Below, one piece after another: positions 33,577 to 44,522 of a stretch of DNA of 64,000 nt. Source of the stretch: Ypsolopha sequella (lineage: Eukaryota; Arthropoda; Insecta; Lepidoptera; Ypsolophidae); NCBI GenBank assembly GCA_934047225.1, contig OW204000.1:19858001-19922000 (forward strand). Reading direction: 5' to 3'. The position numbers and the translations under genes are program-made. How positions within the stretch are numbered: position 1 is the stretch's first letter; each line of letters opens with the position of its first letter. The notes under the pieces were generated by a model. That model had not been told where the DNA came from and did no database searches. It saw nothing but the letters and a program-made list of their open reading frames with translations.

Positions 33577-33802
33577 GAACTTTTTTCCGGAAAAGCAATA
33601 AGAAGGAAAAATATGAAAAAATTTAAATAACACTTAGAAAAAAAAAGTTTGTATGACGCCAGTTTAGGCACTGCCCTAGAGTGAACATTTTCATACAAAC
33701 TTTTTTTTTTCAAATTGTTATTTAAATTTTTTCATATTTTTTTTATTGTCAATCTTGACCTTCTGATTGTTTTTCCCGAAAAAATTTCTATGCACGCCAC
33801 TG
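33577..33802. mobile_element. hAT MITE lacking its left terminus, joined to the array
   Basis: Matches 31205-31441 from GAACTTTTTTCCGGAAAAGC to CACGCCACTG. The first 13 bp or so (the CAGTGGCG end) are missing, with the tandem array in their place. Confidence 0.82.
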
Positions 33803-33805
33803 CGT

Positions 33806-34330
33806 CCAAGAATGCCAATGTACCAGAGAACTTTTATGCCTTTCAAATCAACTGGTCCAGCCAGAGTGTTGTTTTAGTCAGACAGATAGACGGACAAATA
33901 CCAAACCGCTACAGAGCATGTTCGGTCTTATAGGAAAGAAATTACCTGTTTATTTAGACTGATGAATTTTTAATATCCTAAAACATGTCACTGTTGTTCT
34001 AAATCTGTAAAATCCAATTTTGACTAAACATATCCAAGTTTCTCAGTATAAATTGAACTTTAACCCCTGGCGATAAAAGTGATGAAAGAGATTACAAGCG
34101 CAAGTGTTAAGCCTTCCGCTTGCGCGTTATCTCCTGAAGTGCCTCCTTGGGGGACCCCACGTCTTCATAAAGGTACCTCTAACGGCCCCAGTTTCTCTTT
34201 GCTACAATATTCTGGGGTAATGTTGGACAAAACTACCGGCGTGAAGGTTTCGGGGCCAGACTGAAATATGCAACTACATAGAAATAGGTTAGCAAACATG
34301 GACAGGTTTTATTTGGTTTGTGTTGCTTTT
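33806..34330. other. Unassigned spacer
   Basis: Nothing recognised. A short frame at 34079-34264 (GC-richer text 'cctccttgggggacccc') has no known motif. Confidence 0.3.
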
Positions 34331-34331
34331 T

Positions 34332-34622
34332 AGGGTTCCGTAGCCAAAGGGTAACCAACGGGACCCTATTACTAAGACTCCGCTGTCCGTCTGTCTGTCC
34401 GTCTGTCCGTCTGTCACCAGGCTGTATCTCATGAACCGTGATAGCTAGACAGTTGAAATTTTCACAGATGATGTATTTCTGTTGCCGCTATAACAACAAA
34501 TACTAAAAAGCAGAATAAAATTAATATTTAAGGGGGCTCCCATACAACAGACACGTTTTTTTGCCGTTTTTATAGATAAAAGTATACGCGAGTCCGACTC
34601 GCACTTGGCCGGTTTTTTTTTT
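34332..34622 (-). mobile_element. CCGG-family repeat, short form
   Basis: Minus strand, from AACCGGCCAAGTGCGAGTC to TACGGAACCCTAAAAA with (GACGGACA) repeats near 34390-34415. Confidence 0.82.
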
Positions 34623-34624
34623 TC

Positions 34625-35835
34625 TCTTCTACTGTAGTCAAAGCATAAAGTAATTTTGAGTAGTGTGAAATCTATGTCGTAGTTTTGGGCAATAGCCAAA
34701 TTCATCATCAAATTGAAAAAAATAAATAGTTTTATGTGAAATAAAATAAAATAAATTACATTTCAAGGGATTGTCAAAGATTTTTCCAACTAGAAGTGCC
34801 CGCAGCTCTATCCGCGTTGAAAATATAATAATAGAGAGGAGATGTTTGTGAGTGGCCTTGGATATAGGAGATAATCTCTGGAATAAATTAATTAATATAA
34901 AATTAATTCTCTGGAAAAATTAATTGATGTTCAATTTGCGTTTAAAGTTGCGTTGCATGATGTTAAGTTTTTGCAAACCCAAAAAAGTATGACTGAACGG
35001 CCGTTTAGACATGCCATACAGATCCCACGTTTCTGAAACGCGGAACATATTAATTTCATAATTTCATTTTTTAATTTATTAAGCAATCACTTATCCAAAC
35101 CCATATTGTTTATATCGTTCATCATTGTCACAATCCAAGGAATGGAATTGCATTTTTTTTTTCGCGATTTTGGCGTTCATGTGAGTGATACGCGCACACA
35201 AAGGTGTGTAGAGCGCCATCTCACTCGTTCCTGTGAATTTTATCCCTTTCTAGCTTTTCGATTTTGTATGATAGATTATAATATCGACTGCAAGCACGTG
35301 GGAAGTATGCATCTTGTATGCATAATACTACCTTAATACGTGACTTATATATATCTAGTATTAAATTATCAGTGCTTATACCAAATTCGTATGCACGAAA
35401 ATCCGAAAGCTTTTTAACGCGTGATCGACTGCCAAGGAACCCTAGATTTTAAGTCCAATTAAATATAATGAAATACCTAAGATTTCTGGATTAACTAACG
35501 GAAAAAACACTACCCTTCTTTGAAACGGTTCATTGTTATTCAAGCTGACACGCATTCTGAACTTTTGCACGACATGTCAATATCTAAAATTGAAGATCTA
35601 AAAAGCTCTCGAAAATTCCACCATCATCCTTAGTAACCCTGTCACATACAGACGACATATTTCTAGATCAATACCTGATAAAGTTTAACGAACAAAATCT
35701 CCGTAACCAGTCCTGAAATTCCTCAAAATATTTTCATAACCGTCAAAGGATTGGCCTGGAAAAATTTCAAAGAATTTCTTTCGCCGTTATTTATGATTCG
35801 AAAACTGCTTCGAGTAATGGTGGGCCATCCCGCTC
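34625..35835. other. Unassigned spacer
   Basis: No recognisable gene; the frame at 35106-35336 lacks motifs. Confidence 0.3.
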
Positions 35836-36020
35836 AGCTGCCATATAAATCCTGATGACTTTGATCTCAGTGAAACTTTGCACACATCTTTGTATATGTT
35901 TCCTTTCCCCTCTAGCACACCGACCCATCTCTCATCAAGAGGTGCAAGATGGCGAGATATTCAAAAGGTGCCGAATTTGTGAAATGGTTTCAGGAAAAAA
36001 CTGTTTTCCATGAAACGGTA
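35836..36020 (-). repeat. Dispersed repeat shared with 44560-44740
   Basis: Both carry 'gaatatctcgccat' next to a 'cacaaattcggc' word and 'catagaaaacagtttt' in the plus orientation of the other copy. Roughly 180 bp, diverged. Confidence 0.6.
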
Positions 36021-36475
36021 ACTTATAATTTAAAGAAAAGTGTATAAACTTAGTCTTCTTTACATGAACGACGTCTGTATCTATCTCTTTGGTTGTAGAG
36101 CTAAAAATTATACAACTAAAAACGAGGCAATATTCCTCTGAGCTATTAAGATGGTGAGATTTTGCTTTTTGGGCTGTATAGAGACGTAGTTAGGTGTCGC
36201 TTGATAATACTTTTGAAAAAAAATTATGAAGAAAATAAGCTGTTGACTTCACATTCAGTTTTTACCTTTTGTATGAATCTTGGGCAAAATTCAGGCGTAA
36301 AGGGACCTCCTAATTGTTTTTAGTAGACATATTTTAAAATAACGTGCTAAGCCTTTAATAAGAAATTTACCTAATTTTCTAATTTTTATTACATTAATTA
36401 ATTTTTACACTTTCCGTGTATGGAGTGAGTAGCCACCAGGTGCGGGCCCTGAAATCTCTCTACGATTAACGGGCA
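36021..36475. other. Unassigned spacer
   Basis: Nothing recognised. Confidence 0.3.
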
Positions 36476-36479
36476 TACA

Positions 36480-37060
36480 CTGATTGGTTTAAAATCTCTA
36501 GAGGAGTTAGACAAGACAAGGATGTATAGCGTCACCGTGGCTATTCAATCTATTTATGGACAGTTGTTTAAATGATTCTTATACGCCGATGACCAAGTTA
36601 TCCTTGCTTCATGCTTCATCGACGACTAAGCTGCAAGAGATGGTAACAATTATAGATTAAAAAGAATGGAATGAAAATTAACGTAGGAAAAACAATGGTT
36701 ATGAGATTGTAGACAAGCAAGTTTTGTCTGTCTGTGTTGTTTATTTACGCGCGATGGAAAATGTGACGATGATATTGAAAGAAGAGTGAATGCAGGAAAT
36801 AAAGTGAATGAAGCCCTACACTTCTTTATGGGCAGCCAAAATCTGACTGCAAAGGCACGATTGACAGTTCATAAAGGAGCGTTGGCTCAACACTCTGTAT
36901 GGTAGTAATTGTTGGGTAGCAAGATAAACATCAAAGTAGAGTGAATGCAGTGGAAATGTGTTCCTTACGAAGTATGTGTGATTTAACATTGAATATATTG
37001 AACTGAATTGATAGCCTACCCCTCTGGGAGACAGCCATGAGTATATGTATTTATGTATGT
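36480..37060 (+). pseudogene. RTE-type LINE reverse transcriptase remnant
   Basis: Across shifting frames one reads CIASPWLFNLFMDSCLND, then LYADDQVILAS with the catalytic YADD box, NGMKINVGKTMVM, DDIERRVNAGNKVNEALHFF and KARLTVHKGALA. This order matches the C-terminal half of RT in lepidopteran RTE elements. The end 'gcctacccctctgggagac' with TATGTATGTA is the usual 3' tail. Several frameshifts, stops and deletions make it non-functional. Confidence 0.8.
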
Positions 37061-37796
37061 ATCCTTTATTAAATGAAAATCAGCGACGTCTTTCTTTTGA
37101 CCTTCAGTGACGTCATCACCACTCATTTATATTATAAAAAATATATTTCTTGAACGCATCCAAAATATTGACAAGGATCCGACCATTGACAATGATGTAA
37201 CATGTAACTATCACTTCCTAAGGTCACTTCCACTATAAATAATCGGTTCAAAAGCACATTTTTTTATAATTGTAATAACATATCTAAATTTTCTTTATCT
37301 ATTTCAAAAAGCAGACAGAAATAGCATATTGAAGTCTTGAAAACGACCGAATTACTAATATTGAGATTCTGAATCGAACTTTTAAACCCAATTTCCAATC
37401 AAATGGCGCATCTTCAAAGAAGTTAAAGAAAGCACTTTAGGGAATGATATCTGCTAAAAAGGGCAGAGTTATAATGAAAAATCCAAGGCCCTAGTGCCCG
37501 AAAAGTATTTTCACAGGATCTCACCCTACGGTGACATCTCATTAAATTTTCATTCATTCAGGGATGTCAACCTGAAAAAATTATAACATTTACTCCCTTT
37601 TTATAGAAGAAAATCATGCCCGTTCTGGTGTGTTTTTAATGAAGTCTTAGGTCAAACGAAAGATTCTGTTTTTAGGGAAACCTAGGAATTTTACTCTTCG
37701 TAGGTTTTTCTGTTACCTGTAATAGGTACGCAATAGATGTTTCAATATTTTACTATACAAGAGCAATATGTATTGTTTTCGCGTTGAAATCTGTGT
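37061..37796. other. Unassigned spacer
   Basis: Nothing recognised. Confidence 0.3.
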
Positions 37797-38712
37797 GTGG
37801 CAGGCAAATAGTAAAATTCGGCATTTTACAAACGGCCTTGTCAGTTTCTAAACGCTCGCTGTTTTTCAATTTGCCGTCCGTAATTTTAAAATGCGCACTG
37901 TTTTGTAAAATGACTTTGATATTTTCTAAAAAGCCGAAATCAAAAGTCTATCACCAAAAAGTTAAAAATAGGTGCGACAACGAGCGGAGAGAGGAGGAGC
38001 GTGTTAGGTTTACATATAAGTACAAACCTAATGGGAGCCAAGCGAAGCGGAGCGGATCGAGGCGACCCTCAATAGTTCCAACAGAATTACTATATGCCGA
38101 GGCAAATTATAAAATGCCGAGTTGTACTATGTGACGAATTCAAATTCAAATTCAAATAGTTTATTTTGTATACATAATACACTTTTTACGAGTCAAAATT
38201 AATCTTATAAAAATATATATACATATGTAATAAAATAATAATAATAATAATAATAATCGTTTATTCATTTTTATAACAGCTCATTAGATACTTATTATAT
38301 CCCGCCAAACTGCAAGGCAGTTTGTTGGCAGAAATATCTCCCCTTTTCGTACAATACTGTCATGTTAACTGTTTTTTTTACGCTATCTCACTTAATTATG
38401 TCTTACATATATCATCTCACATATTTTAATACACTTTCTTTAACATTATAACATTTTATCTTTATAACTGACTTTTTATGTAACACTTGCTTTTACAGAT
38501 AAATATTTTTTTTGTTCAATAATTTCTATTTTGTTCAAGTTTTTGAAATATATGTTTTATTATAATGTACATGAACTAAATTAATGGTTTATTTAATGTA
38601 TGTAGCAATATATATACCTATACATCATTCGTCAAATAGCAAAATGGCGATAGTTTAGAAACTGACGACGCCGTTTCTAAAATGCCGCATTTTACTATTT
38701 GCCTGCGACACA
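37797..38712. mobile_element. Element with inverted ends, holding nested LINE tails
   Basis: Ends GTGGCAGGCAAATAGTAAAA and TTTTACTATTTGCCTGCGAC face each other, as do GTCAGTTTCTAAAC and GTTTAGAAACTGAC just inside. The interior has GAAGCGGAGCGGATCGAGG-type text and is interrupted at 38137-38615 by LINE tails. Confidence 0.65.
38137..38615 (-). mobile_element. GAATTT-tail LINE end, itself split by a second tail
   Basis: On the minus strand the tail ends in GAATTT repeats (38137-38160). Its body up to about 38225 resumes near 38555 ('ttaatttagttcatgtaca' on the minus strand, as at 22880). The intervening 330 bp start with an AATAATAAT run and are a separate LINE tail ('ctgccaacaaactgccttgc'). 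Confidence 0.62.
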
Positions 38713-39092
38713 TGCATTAGCTTCGATTTTATGTAAGGTGTCATAAGGCACCTTGTACCAATATTTAAATCTAGATTTTATTACAAAATACTAGAAACTT
38801 ACAGCAAAGCTCGGTACCAATTTGTTCTGTCCACATCTTTTAGAATTTAGAATATAAGGTAAATAATATAAGATTATGATTACGGGAAAAAGAGCCATGA
38901 CGAAATTTATAATATTTATATTATATTTCGTGCGGTTTACACTTTTTATTCCCATTTATATCCTTATATAGATAATGTAATGAAGCTTGGTAGATTTATC
39001 TACAACATTTGCTGAGCCAGGGCATCTTTTGATATGTGCTTGATATATTTATTTAAATAAATATTGAAAGTTGACCCTTAGTCTTTTAAATT
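38713..39092. other. Unassigned spacer
   Basis: Nothing recognised. Confidence 0.3.
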
Positions 39093-39130
39093 ATTATAAT
39101 TACATAAGAAAACAGTTAAATTAAATTTTA

Positions 39131-39171
39131 GTGAGATATATTTCGGGCCACTCGGGCCCGGCATCAGTCAC
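39131..39171 (-). ncRNA. Hammerhead-ribozyme-like motif, left arm
   Basis: Minus strand: GTGA, CTGATGC, stem II CGGGCC/GGCCCG with loop CGAGT, GAA, A-TATA-T, C, TCAC. Stem I pairs GTGA with TCAC. The one departure from consensus is C instead of A at core position 9. Confidence 0.62.
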
Positions 39172-39324
39172 AATGAAGTATGAAAATATAACAGATAGGT
39201 AAAAAAAATTAAAAAAAATATATTAAAAAAAAATATGTAAATAGTTTTTATTATTTATTATTTATTTTTTATTATATTTTTTTTAATTTTTTTTTACATA
39301 TCTGTTATATTTTCATACTTCATT

Positions 39325-39365
39325 GTGACTGATGCCGGGCCCGAGTGGCCCGAAATATATCTCAC
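39325..39365 (+). ncRNA. Hammerhead-ribozyme-like motif, right arm
   Basis: Plus-strand twin of the left-arm motif. GTGA is 39325-39328, CTGATGC 39329-39335, cleavage predicted after C39361, and TCAC 39362-39365 closes stem I. Confidence 0.62.
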
Positions 39366-39535
39366 TAAAATTTAATTTAACTGTTTTCTTATGTAATTAT
39401 AATGATATATTTATTGTAATATTGTACTTAGGTTAGTGATATACACTATTTTGCTTCTGTTTTCCATGTTATATTTCAATAAGTTTTTGCTTAAATTGTT
39501 TGAAACAATGTGAGTATAGATTTGTATTATGTTCT

Positions 39536-39660
39536 TTCTTTATTCTTTATTGTACACGCACAAATACAGAAACAGGGATACATATAATATTTACATTAAA
39601 ATAATATGCACATTGGCGTGCTTATCTCTAAGAAGAGATTTCTTCCAGCAAAACCAACAG
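39536..39660 (-). mobile_element. LINE 3' tail with conserved hairpin, copy 2
   Basis: Hairpin ATCTC-TAAGAA-GAGAT at 39624-39639, preceded by GGCGTGCTT and followed by TTCTTCCAGC. TTCTTTATT repeats mark the tail end. Confidence 0.65.
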
Positions 39661-40309
39661 GAAATAACAAACAAAAAAATTATAATTTAAACGAGTAATC
39701 ATACAAGTGCACAAGGAGATTGATGCAAATTAAAAATATAAATATATATTACATAAAAATAGCAATAATATAGTATTCAAATACTTACTATAAATATACA
39801 CTATAAAATACAAAAAAATATATATATCTATATTTTATTATAGAATACATAAATATTGATATATATAATAGTATATTTACCTATTAAGACAGTGAGTGAG
39901 AGGTAATGTTCTTTTAATGTTATAGTTGTGCACTGTATTAATGAATAAACATATTTCTGTTCTATTCTATTTTATTCTAAGCAGTTACCAAAATAATACC
40001 TTATGTTGGGTGCATGCAATTCTATATTAACGTGAAAATGATTCGTATTTAAATAATTCTGTATAGCAAAATTGGCAACAAAGTTCTTGCAAGTCAATTC
40101 CGTAATGCTACTGAGGAAGCCTATAAATGTTTAATCGTATTACTCAGGACATTATAATGTAATGGCTATGTTACAAGGGTTTAATGTTGTTTTACATAAT
40201 ATCATTTTCAATTTTCATTTTAGATTAAGGTCGGTTGAAACCCATCCTTCAGTGTTATTGGTTTTTCATCATTTGTATTAGTTAATACCTACGAGTGAGG
40301 TAAAAAGAG
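39661..40309. other. Unassigned AT-rich spacer
   Basis: Mostly A/T with TATATA runs; nothing recognised. Confidence 0.3.
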
Positions 40310-40721
40310 TTAAGGCGCTCTTATCCCAGAAGAGTGACTGTCTGTCTTTTTCTTTACGTGTAAGGAGTAAAGAAAATAACCACGGTTTTTATCGGTTTTT
40401 AAATTGTTTAAAAATAAGGGATATGTTTATTAAAACCCACTTACGTGGTCGACCTAGAAAATTTAAAGAGCAATATTACCAGATATGTTTCGTTAATAAA
40501 AGAGTGGAATTATGGTAATGGCATGATTTGAAAGGTCTTATTACATGCTGTGTTCGTGAATTATTTCTATCAAGCAAAGTTTATCTGATCGTGTAACACA
40601 TGCGTGAAAGATCTAGATAAAGGTTCGAACTATATTGCGTATTTTTTCTGGAAGTTTTAGACGATATTTGAAAGTTTTATTTGACTTTGAAATTACTGAT
40701 TTTGGGATAAGAGCGCCTTAA
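40310..40721. mobile_element. TTAA-ended MITE, copy 5, best-preserved TIRs
   Basis: Ends TTAAGGCGCTCTTATCCCA and TGGGATAAGAGCGCCTTAA are exact inverted repeats of 19 bp. The interior has 'aattatttctatcaagcaaa' in the same place as other family members. Confidence 0.85.
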
Positions 40722-40800
40722 GCGAATAAACAAATACATTACAATAGATTGCGATTTGTCTGAAATAAATAGGAATACATAATTATCTTCACGACAAAGA

Positions 40801-41140
40801 TTTCGAGGCCTGTCAGAGGTGTATCCGGCTTCGGTGGAAATTACTGACGATGTACGAAAGGGAATGGTTGATGTACAGCTCACAGTTCTGACACTACTTG
40901 ATTTCTCAAACGCGTTTGATGCAGCTAACTTTGATATTCTACTAGGACTGCTTGGTTCTCTTAACATATCTCCGACGTTGATTGGCTGGTTTCGTAGTTA
41001 TAAACAAGTTGCCGGCAATGCAACCGCATTGATAATATTTATTCTGACTGGTGCGACACTACGACCGGTGTTCCTCAAGGTGGCGTCCTGTCTCCTTTAC
41101 TTTTCGCTATATTTATTAATAATATTTCCCAGTTTATATC
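40801..41140 (+). pseudogene. LINE reverse transcriptase fragment, frameshifted
   Basis: One frame reads TLLDFSNAFDAANFDILL, the RT A motif with its catalytic Asp, then NISPTLIGWFRSY. A shifted frame gives GVPQGGVLSPLLFAIFINN, the RT B motif. This order is that of R1/Jockey/CR1-type non-LTR retrotransposons. The C motif (YxDD) is absent: the fragment stops soon after the B motif. Non-functional. Confidence 0.82.
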
Positions 41141-41553
41141 TTCCTCTTAAAATACCCTAATGACCTTTATCGGTTTTTATTGGTCTACTTGAACAATCCG
41201 GCGTTTGTATGTACGTACATATGTATTTATTTATATGAATGTATTAATGTTTGCCCGACGATAACTCCAGTATCGTTTAACCGAATTATCTGAGAATATT
41301 TTGCTTTGTGAGATATCTTGGATCATCCTGTATAACTAACTAAAAGTGTCGTGGACAGGAAGTCCCTGCCCTCAATCCTCTACAACTCTACAACTCGTTT
41401 GTAGAGTAACTGAGGCTAAAATAGTCACTTAACTGGTCATATTTAGGTTAGCTAACACTTACACAGGATGTTTTAATAAGATCCTGTCAAAGTCACAACA
41501 TGCAGAAACTATACTCAGTATTGTTTGTGTCCGAGTGTCAACACGAAACACGA
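41141..41553. other. Unassigned spacer
   Basis: Nothing recognised. Confidence 0.3.
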
Positions 41554-41555
41554 AT

Positions 41556-41801
41556 ACAGGGTCTTTCACAAATTACGTAACGCAATTTGGGAGGGTGTTA
41601 AGGTTTGCGTTACGTCACAATTTTAGCATTGCCAAACGGAGATTTTTTACGTTTTTCCGTTGGCTCTGCGTAGCAAAAGCTTTTACACAGCACCCGTAAC
41701 GAAACGTAGGGGGAGGGGTCCCAGCTAAGCATTATGGTATTGTTACGTGGGGGGTGTCGAAAATTTGAGACTTTTGCGTTACGTAATTTGTCAGCGACCC
41801 C
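41556..41801. mobile_element. TA-flanked MITE, ACGTAACGC family
   Basis: TIRs contain CACAAATTACGTAACGCAA and its complement TTGCGTTACGTAATTTGT; outer ends are CAGGGTCTTTC and GCGACCCC, with TA on both sides. The minus-strand frame across it has no protein motif. Confidence 0.82.
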
Positions 41802-41803
41802 TA

Positions 41804-42515
41804 ACATGTAAGTGCCATTGGAGGCTAAAGAATTTTCCCTAGGACTACTTTTGTATGGGCTAACACATTTCTTATAATTTACCTTGTTATGTATTATTTT
41901 ATATACGGCCACTTTTTATCACAGTTAGTTTGCTTAAATTAATTATTTGTTACTAATTACGATTAAATATTTAAATACGTTTTATCATTATTGTCAAGAA
42001 AATATACGATATCATGTAAATTTAGCTCCTAATGAATTCATAAAAAATGGCCTTTATTTTTCAGTACAAACTGCGCGTGATGCGAACACTGAAACAGTAA
42101 ATTCAATTTAAATTCGCTGAACATTGAATTAAACCACATTAATTGATCACACTGAACCACTTTGCCAAAAAAAGCAGACATTGGCAAATACATATATGTT
42201 TTTATACTGACATGGTGTAGAAATTAAAACTTACTCTCTATTTTTTAACAGCCTGTATTCGTGTATACTCTGCCAAGTTTTCACTGGGTCTCTGTATGAC
42301 ATACTGCCAGAGTGTGCAACTGCGGGCAGATAAAGCACGAATGGTTAAAAATGTTTTTTAGTCTTCAATTTGAATTTTAACGAGAATTTTATACGCTCAA
42401 TTTGTTTTCGACGATATAACAAAACCGAATGATCTAAAAAACATCGCAGGCAAGAATTTTTATTAGTTTTATTCGTTAGTAGCTGCGAATCCATGAAATG
42501 ATAAACCTACTTACT
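41804..42515. other. Unassigned spacer
   Basis: Nothing recognised. Confidence 0.3.
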
Positions 42516-43076
42516 TATAGACTAGGAGCGTACAGTCGGTAGCCCTATGTATAGAGTAACAAGATGGGACCAATTTGTAGTTGTATAGAAAAAAACTACA
42601 TTAAAATAAAAAGGGTTGGCTAGGCGCAACCTGGATCATTTTGTTTATGCTGACTTCCAAATGATCCAGATTGCGCACAGCCAACCCTGTCTATTTTGAT
42701 GTAGTTTTTGTTTCCACACGACTACAAATTGGTTACATCTTGCTAAAAACGATGCTGAATGTTTTTTTTTTCAAATAAATCGATCTTCGATAAAATCAGG
42801 CTGACTCACGTTAGCACCAACATAAGACGTGCAAACCTTATTTTTTTAAGCACCTTTTGATTCGCTCTATCGAACGTAGTAAGCCCCTGCTTGTTACTTG
42901 TTACGTGCTTTTTTTATCAGATATATAATTGTTTTTTTGCTGACTGCACAAAATGATCCAGGTTGCGCTCAGCTAACCCTGTTTATTTTGATGTAGTTTT
43001 TTTTCTACATATCTAGGAATTGGTCACATGTTGATACTCGATACACAGGGTTACCCGCAGTGCACCCATAGTCTAT
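42516..43076. mobile_element. Inverted-repeat MITE with a duplicated right arm
   Basis: Outer ends 'tatagactagg' and 'cccatagtcta' pair loosely. Inner arms pair well: ACCAATTTGTAGTTGTATAG against its complement. The right arm occurs twice, at 42655-42745 and 42950-43040 (both with AAATGATCCAG and AACCCTGT), separated by about 200 bp of other sequence. Confidence 0.7.
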
Positions 43077-43079
43077 GAC

Positions 43080-43675
43080 CTAGAATTGGCTAACTGACCG
43101 CAAAATACTTTTATTTGCAAAATATTTTTTACTATATGTTACATTTGTTTGCAGTTTTAGTTTCACACAATGAACTGGTTCTGGAGCCTTTATTTTTGAA
43201 TCGTTCGTTTTCAATTTACGTGTGAAAGTATATACCCATCTCACGTAGCACATCAGAACTTGTCATTTGCAAGATGAGACAGGTATATTGGTTCCTGAAA
43301 TTTCAGACTTCTAGCTTTACCCACAACGAAGATACAGGGGGGTTGAAAGTGCCGTGAGTTGCTTCGAGAAAAGGATGGTACGGCCGTTCCGCGTTTTTTT
43401 GCGAGAATCGGCGGGGGCACTGCCGTGCCCCCAGATATTTTCGCACGTGAATTAAAAAAGAGAGATTCAAAAATACGGCTCCTGTTCTAATGTAAGGTAA
43501 ATATTTCTGGAGCTTGATACCTTAGCTATACTGTATTTTTTTAACATACATTGTAGAGTCTACGACGACGTAGACAGACACTAATTCACCATGGGGTTCC
43601 CGTGTTTTGGGCGACTAATAAAAAAACGGGGTAAATACATATACTTATTACAGGAACCCGTTTGGAATCCTTTGA
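43080..43675. other. Unassigned spacer
   Basis: Bases 43370-43450 are GC-rich ('gcgggggcactgccgtgccc'), unrecognised. Confidence 0.3.
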
Positions 43676-43679
43676 ATCC

Positions 43680-44035
43680 ATCCATCCATCAGCCTACTTC
43701 GTCCACTGCTGGACATAAACCTTTCCAGGACTTTGCCACTCCCGGCGGTCATCCTGGAAGAATTGCCCATACTCACACACGCTGGGCAGGCGGGTTGGTG
43801 AGCGCGGTGCCGAAACCCTCGCACCTGTGACGCCGCTGAACGTCACCAGTCTGTTCCATATAAGGCCCGGCTATTAGGGATGGATATACCGCTATCCATC
43901 GGTCCCAGGTATGGAGGGCGTCCTGTTTTTTTGTACGTGAGCTGTCCTCTTACTCTCCCCCGAATTACTTCGAGGTCTCCAAGTAAGATGGTGGTACCTC
44001 CACAGTCGAGCCCGGCATCAGCTCTACCACCTAAT
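43680..44035 (-). mobile_element. Dispersed LINE-tail-like repeat, copy 2
   Basis: Reverse-orientation copy of 9200-9575, beginning at its GATGGATG end ('atccatccatcagcctactt'). Confidence 0.75.
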
Positions 44036-44454
44036 ATTCCTCTGGATACAGAACTCTAAAAATATATTTAATTTAATTAACAGCACATCTGCAAATTATT
44101 ATACTTACATTTTTTACATTCTGATTATTAATATTAATCGTCAACTCTCTCACACTAAGCTCTCACATTTTGTGTAGAATGTAGACTATAGATAAATCAA
44201 AGAACAAGTAAAAGCGTAAAAGTTATTAAAACTGTGTCAACAGCAAGAAAAAAGTTGGCAATCTGTTCCCGAGTGTATTATTACGTGGCGGCTCAATGAT
44301 ATCTCATTTATGCGCATAATAATTTTCATTGCTTCGATGACTCCATTTCACTCTCCGCTTTAGGCCCGTATCTATAGACCAAACCAAAATAATTTTATAA
44401 AAAAAAAAGTAAGTCTATCTTTTAACTAAGTCACAATAATAAATAGGTAAGTTT

Positions 44455-44510
44455 GTATACAACGTGTAACAGAAAGGTGTAAGAAAGAGCTTATTCAGTC
44501 AATGGTATAG
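44455..44510. mobile_element. Fragment of the CAACGTGTAACAG MITE family
   Basis: One end only: TACAACGTGTAACAG followed by GAGCTTATTCAGTCAATGG, as at 18626-18690. Confidence 0.7.
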
Positions 44511-44522
44511 ATAGGCGGTCAA

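Larger units (their letters stand above)
39093..39403. repeat. Long inverted repeat with two head-to-head ribozyme-like motifs
   Basis: Arms of about 110-130 bp ('ataattacataagaaaacag' and complement) surround an A/T-only centre near 39190-39300. Each arm carries one hammerhead-like motif. Same architecture as 8360-8592, but unrelated in arm sequence outside the motif. Confidence 0.9.

Noticed and set aside
41610..41912. 100-codon minus-strand protein
   Set aside because: It crosses the TA-flanked MITE at 41556-41801; the frame is a by-product of the MITE.
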